This document shows positions 52,378 to 61,555 of a stretch of DNA of 64,000 nucleotides, in pieces. The position numbers were made by a program, and so were the translations under genes. Location: contig NZ_QNUL01000001.1 of the NCBI RefSeq assembly GCF_003383615.1, positions 62,001 to 126,000 of the forward strand, read 5' to 3'. The notes beneath the pieces were generated by a model. The model was not told where the DNA came from. It was given only the letters and a program-made list of their open reading frames with translations, and did not search any database. This stretch comes from Dyadobacter luteus (GTDB lineage Bacteria; Bacteroidota; Bacteroidia; Cytophagales; Spirosomataceae). Positions within the stretch are counted from its first letter, which is position 1; every line of letters begins with the position of its first letter.

Positions 52378-53973
52378 ATGGAAAATAATAATTCAGCAAA
52401 AAACGCTCCCCGGCAAGCTGCTTCATCGCGCAGGCCTGGCCCTGCCAGACTTACTGGCAATGACCAGAACTTCGGTAAACTACCTCCACAGGCTGTTGAT
52501 GTGGAAGAAGCTATTCTGGGAGCATTAATGATAGAAAAAGACGCACTGACTGACGTTGCCGACATTCTGAAACCAGATAGTTTCTATAAAGAATCGCACC
52601 AGCGAATTTACAGTGCCATAATTACGCTTTTTGCTGATTCCGAGCCTATAGATATGCTTACGGTAACCAGTAAGTTACGGAGCACCGGTGAACTGGAAAT
52701 GATAGGTGGCGCAGCTTATATTATGGAGCTGACGTCGAGAGTCAACTCGGCTGCCAACATCGAATTTCACGCTCGTATCATTTCTCAGGCAGCCATCAAG
52801 AGAGAACTTATCAAAATATCTTCAGAGATAATACGAGATGCTTTTGAAGATACTACTGACGTTTTTCGGCTTCTTGATAAAACTGAACAAGCTCTGTTCC
52901 AGATATCTGAATCCAATATCAAGAAGAATTATTCGGATATGGGTGCTCTCATGCGTCAGGCTCTGGAAGAATTGGATCAGAAGAAAAACAATACAGACGG
53001 ACTTACAGGTGTTCCCTCAGGTTTCAGCGCTCTGGATCGTTTAACATCCGGATGGCAAAAAACTGAATTGATGATTCTGGCAGCACGTCCAGGTATGGGG
53101 AAAACGGCTTTCGTAGTATCGTCCCTACGCAACGCAGCGGTGGATTTCAATATTCCTGTTGCCATATTCTCTCTCGAAATGTCCTCGGTACAGCTGGTGA
53201 ACAGGCTTATCTCTGCTGAGGCTGAAATTGACAGTGAAAAAATCAGAAAAGGAAGTCTTGCACCACATGAATGGGAGCAATTGCACCATCGTATTCACAA
53301 GCTGACCAACGCGCCGATTTATATTGATGATACACCAGCTCTTAGTATTTTGGAACTGCGTGCCAAATGCAGAAGGTTAAAAGCTCAGCACGATATACAA
53401 ATGATCGTGATTGACTACCTCCAGCTGATGACCGGGGATACAGGGGGTAAAGGTGCAGGTAACCGTGAACAGGAAATTGCGATGATCTCACGCTCTCTGA
53501 AAAACCTTGCCAAAGAACTTGACGTGCCGGTAATTGCCCTGTCTCAGTTGAGTCGTGCAGTGGAAACGCGCGGTGGAGAAAAAAGACCTCAGCTATCAGA
53601 TTTGAGGGAATCAGGTTCTATTGAGCAGGATGCCGATATGGTAATATTCCTGTACAGGCCTGAATATTATGGCATTACGGAAGATGAAGCAGGAAATTCG
53701 GTAGCTGGTGTTGGTGAGGTAATTCTTGCTAAAAACCGGGCTGGTTCTCTGGATACAATTCAGTTGAGATTTATTGGTAAGTATACCAAATTCGCAGATC
53801 TCGATGCGCAGTTTGCGCCCGCACCTTATGCAGTTGACAGGCCCATCGTGACAAACAATCCGATTGCATCCTTTGAAAGCGCATCGCCCGCGGCAAGTGG
53901 AACGCTGAGAAGCCGTGCGAACGACCTCAGTAACTTCGATTATAAAGGCCCTAACGACGAGCCTCCGTTTTGA
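52378..53973 (+). CDS. dnaB: Replicative DNA helicase
   Basis: The hexameric helicase of the replication fork. 531 residues, somewhat longer than E. coli because of extensions at both ends. The N-terminal helical domain begins PPQAVDVEEAILGALMIEKDAL (about 36-135). The RecA-like motor has Walker A ARPGMGKTAFV at about 236-244, the H2 region IFSLEMSSVQL, Walker B VIDYLQLMTG and the C-terminal ALSQLSRAVETRG and SDLRESGSIEQDADMV. The last 50 residues are low-complexity. No intein or DciA-type loader was seen nearby. Confidence 0.97.
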   Translation: MENNNSAKNAPRQAASSRRPGPARLTGNDQNFGKLPPQAVDVEEAILGALMIEKDALTDVADILKPDSFYKESHQRIYSAIITLFADSEPIDMLTVTSKLRSTGELEMIGGAAYIMELTSRVNSAANIEFHARIISQAAIKRELIKISSEIIRDAFEDTTDVFRLLDKTEQALFQISESNIKKNYSDMGALMRQALEELDQKKNNTDGLTGVPSGFSALDRLTSGWQKTELMILAARPGMGKTAFVVSSLRNAAVDFNIPVAIFSLEMSSVQLVNRLISAEAEIDSEKIRKGSLAPHEWEQLHHRIHKLTNAPIYIDDTPALSILELRAKCRRLKAQHDIQMIVIDYLQLMTGDTGGKGAGNREQEIAMISRSLKNLAKELDVPVIALSQLSRAVETRGGEKRPQLSDLRESGSIEQDADMVIFLYRPEYYGITEDEAGNSVAGVGEVILAKNRAGSLDTIQLRFIGKYTKFADLDAQFAPAPYAVDRPIVTNNPIASFESASPAASGTLRSRANDLSNFDYKGPNDEPPF

Positions 53974-53986
53974 TGGGCTTTGGGTA

Positions 53987-54034
53987 AAGGGCAGAGAGAG
54001 AGAGGCATGGGGTTTAAGCAATGCCCCTGCCCTT
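53987..54034. terminator. GC-rich two-stem structure between dnaB and rlmD
   Basis: Outer arms AAGGGCAG (53987-53994) and CTGCCCTT (54027-54034) enclose GGCAT/ATGCC. It lies between convergent stops but lacks a clear T run, so terminator function is only likely. Confidence 0.5.
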
Positions 54035-54050
54035 CTCCCCATGCTGGTAA

Positions 54051-55451
54051 TCAGTTCCTTTTCTCCAGCAGTGCAATGTTCTCTACGTGGTGCGTATTCG
54101 GGAACATGTCTACAGGTTGCACTTTTACAACTGCATAATCGTTCGCCATTAAAGCTAAATCCCGCGCTTGCGTTGCGGTATTACAGCTCACATATACGAT
54201 ACGGTCAGGAGCTGCTTTCAATATTGTTTCTACAACCGGCTGATCCATCCCTGCACGCGGAGGGTCAGTGATAATCACATCAGGTCTGCCATGCTTTTTC
54301 AAAAAGCTTTCATTCATAATATGACGCATATCACCGGCATAAAATGAAGTATTGGTAATACCATTGATCTGCGAGTTAATACGCGCATCTGCAACAGCAG
54401 CTTCCACATATTCCACACCTACTACCTTCTTAGCTCTTCTTGCCACGAAGTTAGCGATGGTTCCTGTTCCAGTATATAAATCATACACCGACTCGTTGCC
54501 AGTCAGTCCCGCATACTCGCGGGTAATATCAAACAAAGTGTAAGCTTGTGCCGAGTTTGTCTGATAAAAAGATTTAGGGCCAACCAAAAACGTCAGATCC
54601 TCCATTGTTTCACGGATCGCCTTTTCTCCCGCGTAATGAATCACTTCCTGATCCTGGTAGGAATCATTTCCTTTCAGATTTACGATATAGTTGAGGGAAG
54701 TGATTTCAGGATGGGTTTTAAGCATATATTCCATCACTTTTTCAATCGCTTCGTCGTCCTGTGCTCCGAACTGGACAATCACCATGATGTCGCCAGAATT
54801 GGCTGTACGGATAATCACGTTACGGAGTGTACCTACATTAAAACGTACGTCGTAGTAAGGAATGCCATGAAGCTCTCCAAAATGGTGCAACGAGTTCCTG
54901 ATTGTGTTGGAAGGATCAGGCTGAAGATGGCAATGATTAACTGTAAAAATCTTGTCGAATCTTTTAGGAACGTGAAAGCCCAGCGCATTTTTTGTAAACT
55001 GCTCACCAGAATTCATTTCGTCCTTCGTCAGCCAGCGCCAGTTCGAAAACGTAAATTCCAACTTGTTACGATAATACTCTGTGGATGGAGCAGCCTTGAT
55101 CTCATTAATCGTCACATTTTTGATATGACCTATCCTTTCAAAATGGTCAACCACCTGCTGCCGCTTGAAACGCAGCTGGTGTTCATAGCCAATATGCTGC
55201 CACTTACAACCACCACACACAAGATGATGCAGGCAATACGGATCTGTACGTAGTGATGATTTGGAATGGACTTTGGTTACAATCGCCTCTTTCAGTTTCT
55301 TTTTTGTTCTGACGACTTCCAGATCTACAATGTCACCGGGAGCAACATTGCCTTCTACAAAAATAACACCGTCCTCAGATTTGAATATACATTTGCCTTC
55401 TGCCGCGAAATCAGTAATTTCAACGTGCTCATACTTATTATTCTTAGACAT
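54051..55451 (-). CDS. rlmD: 23S rRNA (uracil(1939)-C5)-methyltransferase type protein
   Basis: SAM-dependent RNA m5U methyltransferase of the RumA/TrmA family. 466 residues. An N-terminal TRAM domain (about 7-62) is followed by the cysteines of an iron-sulfur cluster (Cys73, Cys79, Cys82 in CLHHLVCGGC and one in NHCHL near 173). The SAM fold has SVYDLYTGTGTIANFVA and VVGVEYVEAAVADAR. The catalytic loop is DPPRAGMDQPV and the nucleophile is in IVYVSCNTATQARDL. The exact target uridine (1939 or 747) cannot be told from sequence alone; the four-cysteine cluster fits RlmD. Confidence 0.9.
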   Translation of the reverse strand: MSKNNKYEHVEITDFAAEGKCIFKSEDGVIFVEGNVAPGDIVDLEVVRTKKKLKEAIVTKVHSKSSLRTDPYCLHHLVCGGCKWQHIGYEHQLRFKRQQVVDHFERIGHIKNVTINEIKAAPSTEYYRNKLEFTFSNWRWLTKDEMNSGEQFTKNALGFHVPKRFDKIFTVNHCHLQPDPSNTIRNSLHHFGELHGIPYYDVRFNVGTLRNVIIRTANSGDIMVIVQFGAQDDEAIEKVMEYMLKTHPEITSLNYIVNLKGNDSYQDQEVIHYAGEKAIRETMEDLTFLVGPKSFYQTNSAQAYTLFDITREYAGLTGNESVYDLYTGTGTIANFVARRAKKVVGVEYVEAAVADARINSQINGITNTSFYAGDMRHIMNESFLKKHGRPDVIITDPPRAGMDQPVVETILKAAPDRIVYVSCNTATQARDLALMANDYAVVKVQPVDMFPNTHHVENIALLEKRN

Positions 55452-55516
55452 CCTTTTTATTAATATAACCTAAACCGAATAGTTATCCGGAAAACCTTTA
55501 CTCCTTCTTAGCGGCC

Positions 55517-57724
55517 ATGAAAAATCAGTTTACTCTCCTTTTTCTGATTCTCCTTTCCTCATTATATGCACAGGCAACCCATATTGTTGGCGGTCAATTG
55601 TTTATTACCGAAAACAGGAATTCCATGTATAATTACCGCATGGGGCTAACGATGTACTTCGACTCCAGGAATGGGAATCCCGCAGCCGAAGATTCGGTAG
55701 TTGTCATTTACATATTCCGAAAACGTGACAACGTGCCTGTTGCTTATTTTCAGGCTCCAAAAATAGAACGAAAATTGGTCAGTTACACCAATCCATCCTG
55801 TGTAATATCAGATTTGCAGACATATAGTATCACATATGCACTGGATGCAATTGTAAATACCGAAAGTTTTTCCGATCCCCAGGGTTACTACATGACCTGG
55901 GACAGATGTTGCAGAAATGGCACAATTACAAATATCAAAGATCCGGGAGACGCAGGAAGCCTGTTTTATCTTGAATTTCCAGCGCTGTCAAGAAACAATG
56001 TAAAATTCAATAATTCATCGCCGGTATTTCCTTTGATTGAGGGTGATTATGCCTGTATCAACACGCCGTTCAATTTCAATTTCGGCGGCACAGATGCTGA
56101 CGGCGACAGTCTGGTGTATACTCTCATCACGCCCATGCAGGGATTTTCAACGAAAGAGCAACCAAGTGCTCCGGGACGTGGATCCTCCAATTTCCCCAGA
56201 TTAACTTTCGTAGATGGGATTTCCATATCCAACGTAATCCCCGGTCCAAAGCCCCTTACCGTAAATAGCAGAACAGGAATGCTTTCGGTCACGCCCGGCG
56301 CAACAGGACTATATGTATTTGCAGTTCAGGTAGATGAATACAGAAATAAAGTGAGAATCGGTTCGCTTACCAGAGATTTCCAGCTTAAGGTCGTGGACTG
56401 CCCCAAAATGGAGGCTCCCACAGTACTATACAGACCAGCCGGTAAAAACATCTTGTATAAAGAAAATGAGATCATTACTTTGACAAAAAATGACCCGAAT
56501 TGCTTCGAAGTCATGGTTGTAGATCCTTCACTCAACGACAAAATCAGGGTCTATGGAAGTGCGGTAAATAATACCAGAGACTATTTCAGCCTGCTTCCTG
56601 CCGAATTTGCCACCACTACTTCAAAAGATACTATGCGCTTTGAAGTATGTCTGGACGACTGTTTCGTAACCTATGGCAATCGGCCGATCCGTCTCGAACT
56701 TGTAGCGGAGGATGCCAGTTGCCCTACCCCGCTTACAGATACGCTTACAATTTACATTCGCCGGGAAAACAGCAACAATAATCCGCCGGCCATTACTACT
56801 TCTTTACCCTCAGACTATGTGAATGTCACCGCGGGCGAGCCGGTCAATTTCACGGTATACGGGAAAGACATTGACAAAGATGAGCTGGAGCTCTACGCAC
56901 GTGGTGCGGGTTTTGCGCTTACCAGCCAGGGTATGCGCTTTCAAAAAGCGTCCGGAAAGGAAACTGTACAGCAAAATTTTTCGTGGACGCCCCCCTGCCA
57001 CGCACGTAAAGGAGACACACTCGCTGTCGATTTTATACTTGAAGACATGCGATGCGAGGGCAATCCACTCCCTGTGTCAAGACCTGTTTATTTTATCGTT
57101 CAGGAATCGCCAAATACCCCTCCGTCCATTTCCACAGATCTTTCGTCGCAAAACATTTCATACCATATTGGTAAATCGGGCACAATTCAATTCAATGTAA
57201 CGGCTATGGACGTTGATACCAACGCGATCAGTTTAACGGCGACAGGCCGGGGATTTGACCTGCATGATGCAGGAATGGCTTTCGACAACATCTCAGGTAC
57301 AAGATCACTTACGAGCCCATACAGCTGGTCGCCCGAATGCCGGGTGATGCAGGGAGAAAACAGCCGGGTATTCTTGATAGATTTTATCGCACAGGATAAG
57401 AACTGTGCATCAGCAACAGATACCACCACGGTAGAGCTTACCGTTATCACAGACGATACTTTTGAAATGCCGGAAATACCGAACGTGATTACGCCCAATA
57501 ACGATGGCAAAAATGATTGTCTTGTCCTCAGAAACCTGCCGGTTGGCAACTGTGATAATCAATTCAAACAGATTGTTGTCTATAACCGTTGGGGAAAGCA
57601 GGTTTATTTTACCGATCAACCGGGTCAGAACTGGTGTCCTACCGACTTAAATGCAGGGCAGTATTATTATCTTATCGAGTATACCGCCAAAACCTTTAAA
57701 GGCGGACTTACGATCATCAAATAA
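55517..57724 (+). CDS. Surface protein with T9SS type B sorting domain (paralogue of 19296)
   Basis: A 735-residue exported protein: signal peptide (about 1-20), then the same N-terminal domain as the protein at 19296 (HIVGGQL, YYMTWDRCCRNGTITNIKD), two to three repeated beta domains (about 410-640, with the repeated words PPAITTSLPSDYVNV/PPSISTDLSSQNISY), and a C-terminal type B sorting domain (IPNVITPNNDGKNDCL, IVVYNRWGKQVYF, AGQYYYLIEYTAKTFKGGL). Secretion through T9SS and surface attachment are expected. It is followed 23 bases on by the DoxX gene. Confidence 0.88.
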   Translation: MKNQFTLLFLILLSSLYAQATHIVGGQLFITENRNSMYNYRMGLTMYFDSRNGNPAAEDSVVVIYIFRKRDNVPVAYFQAPKIERKLVSYTNPSCVISDLQTYSITYALDAIVNTESFSDPQGYYMTWDRCCRNGTITNIKDPGDAGSLFYLEFPALSRNNVKFNNSSPVFPLIEGDYACINTPFNFNFGGTDADGDSLVYTLITPMQGFSTKEQPSAPGRGSSNFPRLTFVDGISISNVIPGPKPLTVNSRTGMLSVTPGATGLYVFAVQVDEYRNKVRIGSLTRDFQLKVVDCPKMEAPTVLYRPAGKNILYKENEIITLTKNDPNCFEVMVVDPSLNDKIRVYGSAVNNTRDYFSLLPAEFATTTSKDTMRFEVCLDDCFVTYGNRPIRLELVAEDASCPTPLTDTLTIYIRRENSNNNPPAITTSLPSDYVNVTAGEPVNFTVYGKDIDKDELELYARGAGFALTSQGMRFQKASGKETVQQNFSWTPPCHARKGDTLAVDFILEDMRCEGNPLPVSRPVYFIVQESPNTPPSISTDLSSQNISYHIGKSGTIQFNVTAMDVDTNAISLTATGRGFDLHDAGMAFDNISGTRSLTSPYSWSPECRVMQGENSRVFLIDFIAQDKNCASATDTTTVELTVITDDTFEMPEIPNVITPNNDGKNDCLVLRNLPVGNCDNQFKQIVVYNRWGKQVYFTDQPGQNWCPTDLNAGQYYYLIEYTAKTFKGGLTIIK

Positions 57725-57747
57725 CATTTTACTCAAACATCTCTATT

Positions 57748-58155
57748 ATGTCTTTTTCTTCGGCCCATTGGGCGTTTTTTCTCGCCCGTACAGCTGTAGC
57801 CATGAGCATGTTCGGACATGGACTTGTCAGGTTACCCAAACTGGCAGGATTCAGCAACTGGATGCTTTCCAAATTTGAGAATACAATGCTTCCCGCCTCA
57901 TTGGTTATTCCTTTCAGTTATGCACTGCCCATTGCAGAATTTTTAACAGGCATTTTGCTCCTGGTCGGACTACTCACAAGGCAAGCCCTTATAGCCGGCG
58001 CTTTTATAATGATACTGCTGATCTTTGGTTCGTCCATGCAGGAAGACTGGGGCGCCATACCCTCTCAAATGTTACACACAGCCTTCTTCTGTACGCTACT
58101 TTGCTTTACCGATTCTCACAATCTAATATCTCTGGACAGCAAGAAAAAAGTATAA
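57748..58155 (+). CDS. DoxX family membrane protein
   Basis: A 135-residue integral membrane protein with four predicted helices (AFFLARTAVAMSMFGHGLVRL, YALPIAEFLTGILLLVGLL, ALIAGAFIMILLIFGSS, MLHTAFFCTLLCFTD) and the family-type NLISLDSKKK C-terminus. DoxX proteins are linked to redox or sulfur chemistry in other organisms; no function can be assigned here. It closely follows the surface-protein gene and ends at the hairpin at 58182. Confidence 0.88.
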   Translation: MSFSSAHWAFFLARTAVAMSMFGHGLVRLPKLAGFSNWMLSKFENTMLPASLVIPFSYALPIAEFLTGILLLVGLLTRQALIAGAFIMILLIFGSSMQEDWGAIPSQMLHTAFFCTLLCFTDSHNLISLDSKKKV

Positions 58156-58181
58156 TAAGATACGTACTTAAAATACATATG

Positions 58182-58225
58182 AACCTGTTAAATAGTATTA
58201 AAATTACAGTACTATATAACAGGTT
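58182..58225 (+). terminator. Terminator after the DoxX gene
   Basis: Outer arms AACCTGTTA (58182-58190) and TAACAGGTT (58217-58225) enclose ATAGTA/TACTAT. It is followed by TT and lies 26 bases after the stop. Confidence 0.75.
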
Positions 58226-58420
58226 TTAAAGTATACACCTTTAAATACTTTTTATACATATTAATTGTATTAGCTTATTAAAAGTATAATATCCCATATA
58301 AATGCATACAATTATTATGTTTTATACAAAGAATAATAATTAAAAGTATAAAATGTATTAATAGTATTATATTATTTAAGTTATAACTTTCTGTTTTACA
58401 GACATATAAAAAACATATCC
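58226..58420. other. Very AT-rich spacer with TTTATAC/GTATAAA words
   Basis: Nearly pure AT with recurring words: AATACTTTTTATAC at 58244-58257 is repeated exactly at 59926-59939, and TTTATAC, AAAAGTATAA and AGTATTA recur. No gene was found. The composition differs from ordinary spacers here. Confidence 0.5.
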
Positions 58421-58750
58421 TACTGTTAAAGTTCGTCGACAACCCACTCACTCAATAATTTACGAGCAAAAAATGAATTCAATATCAACTACCGGTATTG
58501 AATATTATCCCATGTTTGCCAAATTTCAACCTTCTCTCAGCATCCAAAACAATAGCCGTTCGCGGCGTTTCTGCAATCTAAAATCAATTTACTGACTGGC
58601 AGCCTAAGCAACATTTCCTTAACGGAGCTGCCTTTTAGTTCCCTTGCCCCCTAAACATTGGCTTCTGTTTCTAATGCGCAGAGAGCAGCAATAAGTAGCC
58701 TTCGCAAAAAAATCCTGTTAAGCAGAACTTAATTTTTATTCAGAATGTAT
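58421..58750. other. Intergenic region upstream of the Rrf2 gene
   Basis: No supported gene. ATTCAATA (58477-58484) and TATTGAAT (58496-58503) form an 8-bp inverted repeat with an 11-base spacer. Short minus-strand open stretches show no recognisable protein. Confidence 0.4.
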
Positions 58751-58781
58751 TCATACTGTAACAAAAATAATTACAGTATGA
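58751..58781. promoter_or_regulatory. 11-bp inverted repeat over the Rrf2 start codon, candidate operator
   Basis: TCATACTGTAA (58751-58761) and TTACAGTATGA (58771-58781) are perfect inverted copies separated by nine bases (CAAAAATAA). The right arm covers the ATG at 58778. Size and placement fit an autoregulatory site for the dimeric Rrf2 protein. Confidence 0.75.
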
Positions 58782-59188
58782 GTAATGGAAGGTTTGCCAT
58801 TTCAGTACATATCCTGACACTTCTTGCAAAGTTTCCCGAGGAGTGGCTTTCATCAGAATTTCTGTCTGGCAGTATCAATATCAACCCGGTGCTGGTGCGA
58901 AAAGAACTGAGTAACCTTCGCGAAAAAGGCTTTGTTCTTAGCAAGGAGGGAAAAGCTGGTGGATCACGTCTGGCTCTGAATGCGACGGCAATCCGGATGG
59001 CAGATGTATATGCTTCCGTACGGCAAACTGACTTACTTGGCAAGGCTGTCAACCAACCCAATCCTGATTGCCCCGTTGGCAGGCAGATCAATCAGCACCT
59101 GAATGCACTTTATGAAAGTGCTGAGAAAGCGCTGACCGAAAGTCTGGCACAAATGACACTTGCTGAATTCTCTGAAAAATTTAATTAA
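58778..59188 (+). CDS. Rrf2-family transcriptional regulator
   Basis: A 136-residue winged-helix regulator. The N-terminus MSNGRFAISVHILTLLAKFP is the standard Rrf2 opening, followed by the recognition helix region (SGSININPVLVRKELSNLREKGFV) and the wing (GKAGGSRLALNAT). Only one cysteine is present (NPDCPVG), so the three-cysteine Fe-S site of IscR/NsrR types is absent; a single-cysteine redox or YwnA-type sensor is more likely. The ATG at 58745 would extend the protein by 11 residues across the inverted repeat; the ATG at 58778 is chosen. The NAD(P)-binding protein gene follows after 28 bases, probably its target. Confidence 0.9.
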   Translation: MSNGRFAISVHILTLLAKFPEEWLSSEFLSGSININPVLVRKELSNLREKGFVLSKEGKAGGSRLALNATAIRMADVYASVRQTDLLGKAVNQPNPDCPVGRQINQHLNALYESAEKALTESLAQMTLAEFSEKFN

Positions 59189-59216
59189 TCATTCAAATCA
59201 CATAAATAATCGTAAA

Positions 59217-59870
59217 ATGAAAATTGCAATTATCGGAGCCACCGGTTTCGTTGGGGCCCACGTATTAACTGAATTAACCAGCCGCGGACACATTGTAACG
59301 GCTATTGCCCGCAATGTATCCAAAATCGATGCCGGCAGCGACCTTATCAACGCTGTGGAGGCGGATATCGCAGACGAAAATGCTTTAGCTGAACTGCTGA
59401 AAGGGCACGATGCTGTGGTAAGCACCTACAATGCCGGATGGACAAATCCCGACCTCTACAACGCATTTCTGAAAGGATCTAAAACGATTCAGGCTGCAGT
59501 AAAATCATCCGGTGTAAAACGTCTTTTGGTAGTGGGTGGAGCAGGAAGCCTGGAAGTAGCTCCGGGGGTTCAGCTTGTAGATACGCCTCATTTTCCCGAA
59601 GCCTACAAAGCAGGCGCTTCTTCAGCGAGAGACTACCTCAATATACTTAAAGAAGAAAAGGATCTCGATTGGACTTTTTTAAGTCCGGCTATTGAAATGC
59701 ACCCGGGAACATCAGGCGTCCGAAAAGGTGTTTACCGTACAGGTCTTGACAACCCTGTGGTAGATGAAAAGGGAAAAAGTGTTATTTCTGTCGAGGATCT
59801 GGCAGTAGCTATTGCTGACGAAATCGAGAAGCCTCAGTTCGTTCAAAAGCGCTTTACTGTATCTTACTAA
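59217..59870 (+). CDS. NAD(P)-binding atypical SDR/epimerase family protein
   Basis: A 217-residue Rossmann-fold protein of the NAD(P)H-binding (YwnB-like) family. The dinucleotide motif GATGFVGAHV is at residues 7-16. A central VVSTYNAGW and VKRLLVVGGAGSLEVAPG follow, and the chain ends in a short C-terminal helix with DEIEKPQFVQKRFTVSY. The longest frame begins at a TTG inside the Rrf2 gene; the ATG at 59217 starts at the first beta strand. Pairing with Rrf2 regulators is common, and a role in electrophile or redox response is an inference. Confidence 0.9.
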   Translation: MKIAIIGATGFVGAHVLTELTSRGHIVTAIARNVSKIDAGSDLINAVEADIADENALAELLKGHDAVVSTYNAGWTNPDLYNAFLKGSKTIQAAVKSSGVKRLLVVGGAGSLEVAPGVQLVDTPHFPEAYKAGASSARDYLNILKEEKDLDWTFLSPAIEMHPGTSGVRKGVYRTGLDNPVVDEKGKSVISVEDLAVAIADEIEKPQFVQKRFTVSY

Positions 59871-59879
59871 TCATATTGT

Positions 59880-59918
59880 ATGAATGCTAAATACATTAAA
59901 AATGTATTTAGCATTCAT
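59880..59918. terminator. Long AT-rich hairpin after the Rrf2 operon
   Basis: Perfect 18-bp arms (59880-59897 and 59901-59918) with a three-base loop AAA; key word TGAATGCTAAATACATT on the left. No long T run follows, but the stem is exceptional and lies 10 bases after the stop. Confidence 0.75.
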
Positions 59919-60572
59919 TAAGTTTAATACTTTTTATACTTTCACAACATACTAGACATAAAATTAATATAATAAGAAAAACATACAAATACATACTTAA
60001 CTTATTATACACTAATTACTTTTAATACTTTTATTTAGTATTTAACATATAAATAGTATATTTTATAAAATATTAATTATCAATAAGTTAAACGCAAAAA
60101 CAACCATCATCTATATTCTTTAAACAGCGTATCTGCTTATTTCTGAGAAACTAAGCTCCATTGATTTACTCTCAGATAAAACCCCTTCTCAGCTAGCCAC
60201 CAAACCTGATCGTCGTGAGCAGCAGAATCTTTTATTCTAATCTAGCTGTCATCGATATTTATTCCGTGTATTAGTCATCTGATAGCGATTCTGCATTTCT
60301 CTGAAAATTCTCCAAAAACTTGTGGTCCGTGAATGTACATGTTTGGGCACGAATCAAAGCCGGTGTATACTTCTAATTTTCCTTGTTTACAGTTATAATC
60401 AATATTGTATTAAACAAATAATAATCAGATTCAGAAAAGTGTCGGTACGAAGCAGTAGATACGAAAGAAGAAGTGTTTCAACATGAAAGAACTGACTTGA
60501 TACGTAATGGTATATGCTATAATATGGCACGATTTTTCTATCTTATAAGGTATAACCATCAACTGAAATACT
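59919..60572. other. Spacer of about 650 bp, AT-rich in its first part, no gene found
   Basis: Bases 59919-60090 are extremely AT-rich with TTTAATACTT and TTTATAC words shared with the spacer near 58250. The rest (60090-60572) has ordinary composition. A 63-codon frame at 60473 runs into the next gene in another frame and is not credible. No RNA gene or promoter consensus was recognised. Confidence 0.45.
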
Positions 60573-61019
60573 ATGAACAGAAAACTCGTTGCCACCACCT
60601 CTACAGCCATTCATGCCAGCCCGGCAGACATATGGCAGGCGCTTGTAGAACCTTCAATGATTAGTCAGTATTTACATGGAACACATGCTGAATCGGAATG
60701 GAAAGTAGGAAGTCCGATTACATTCACCAGCGAATGGCAGGGCAAGTCTTATATTGACAAAGGGACGATTCTTGAAATCAATCCGGAACGGGTATTAAGT
60801 TATAGCTACTGGAGCTCCATGTCCGGTACCGACGACTACGAAGACAATTATGCGCACGTCACGTATCATATTTCGCACTATGACGACGAATCTACGCTAA
60901 CAATCACGCAGGACAATCTGGAAACAGATGAAGATGTGGTAAAGGCTGAAGAAAACTGGATGATTGTAGCGGGAAAAATAAAATCGCTTACAGAGAAATC
61001 GACGCATTCCACTCATTAA
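60573..61019 (+). CDS. AHSA1-like SRPBCC domain protein
   Basis: A 148-residue protein with the Aha1 C-terminal/SRPBCC fold, typical of small ligand-binding or stress-related proteins. Family sequence includes the opening ISTAIHA-type helix (TSTAIHASPADIWQALVEPSMISQYL), VGSPITFTSEWQGK and the late TLTITQDNLETDEDVVKAEENWMIVAGKIKSL. No signal or membrane segment. It is convergent with another SRPBCC gene, with which it shares a terminator but little sequence. Confidence 0.87.
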   Translation: MNRKLVATTSTAIHASPADIWQALVEPSMISQYLHGTHAESEWKVGSPITFTSEWQGKSYIDKGTILEINPERVLSYSYWSSMSGTDDYEDNYAHVTYHISHYDDESTLTITQDNLETDEDVVKAEENWMIVAGKIKSLTEKSTHSTH

Positions 61020-61020
61020 A

Positions 61021-61061
61021 AAACAAAGTCTGACAGCTCAGATAGCTAGCAGACTTTGTTT
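61021..61061. terminator. Bidirectional terminator between the two SRPBCC genes
   Basis: Perfect 12-bp arms AAACAAAGTCTG (61021-61032) and CAGACTTTGTTT (61050-61061) with a 17-base loop. A-rich on the left, T5 on the right. Confidence 0.88.
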
Positions 61062-61072
61062 TTCCTTTTTTG

Positions 61073-61525
61073 TCAACCAAACTTCTCCGAAAGAATTCGC
61101 TTTCGATAGGTAAAAATCTCATTCACTTCTTTTCTCACCATGATGGCATTGGCAATATCGCCTAATATACCGAACGGAACTTTGTAGGTCAGGATATCTT
61201 CCATCAGCACACCGTTCTCAATTTGTTTAAAATGGTGCTGATGATGCCAGAATGCGTAGGGTCCGGATCGTTGCTCATCAATGAAATATTTCAATGGCTC
61301 TACGTGCGTAATTTCAGTACACCACTTCAGAGGTATTCCTAAAATCGGCCGAACTGTGTAACGAATAATTTGTCCGGCATAAATATGATTTCCGTGGTGA
61401 CTGGAGGTTACCTTAAAATCCATGTGGGGTGGCGTTATCTCTTTCAGATTAGACGGATCAGAAAAGAATGCCCAGGCCTCTTCCAATGATACCGATAGCT
61501 CCTGCCTAAAATATAACTCCTCCAC
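61073..61525 (-). CDS. SRPBCC family protein (GTG start)
   Basis: A 150-residue protein with the START/cyclase-like fold seen in ligand-binding proteins beside cell-division or epimerase genes (EELYFRQELSVSLEEAWAFFSDPSNLKEITPPHMDF, RYTVRPILGIPLKWCTEITHV, FWHHQHHFKQIENGVLMEDIL). The start codon is GTG at 61525; the next ATG would remove the first strand and helix. It precedes tex on the opposite end of the unit: tex stops 30 bases upstream, on the same strand. Function unknown. Confidence 0.85.
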   Translation of the reverse strand: MEELYFRQELSVSLEEAWAFFSDPSNLKEITPPHMDFKVTSSHHGNHIYAGQIIRYTVRPILGIPLKWCTEITHVEPLKYFIDEQRSGPYAFWHHQHHFKQIENGVLMEDILTYKVPFGILGDIANAIMVRKEVNEIFTYRKRILSEKFG

Positions 61526-61555
61526 TGTGATATTAATTTATGGTTTCCTGACTGT

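Noticed and set aside
53611-54042. 143-residue minus-strand frame over the dnaB 3' end
   Set aside because: It is antisense to dnaB and rich in arginine and cysteine, as expected of a shadow.
54546-55253. 235-residue plus-strand open frame inside rlmD
   Set aside because: It lies wholly antisense to the well-conserved rlmD gene and shows no domain.
58182-60090. Possible CRISPR or tandem array in the AT-rich spacers
   Set aside because: The repeated words are short, irregularly spaced and without uniform spacers.
60473-60664. 63-residue frame before the AHSA1-like gene
   Set aside because: It overlaps the real gene out of frame and its end is cysteine- and histidine-rich, as in a shadow.
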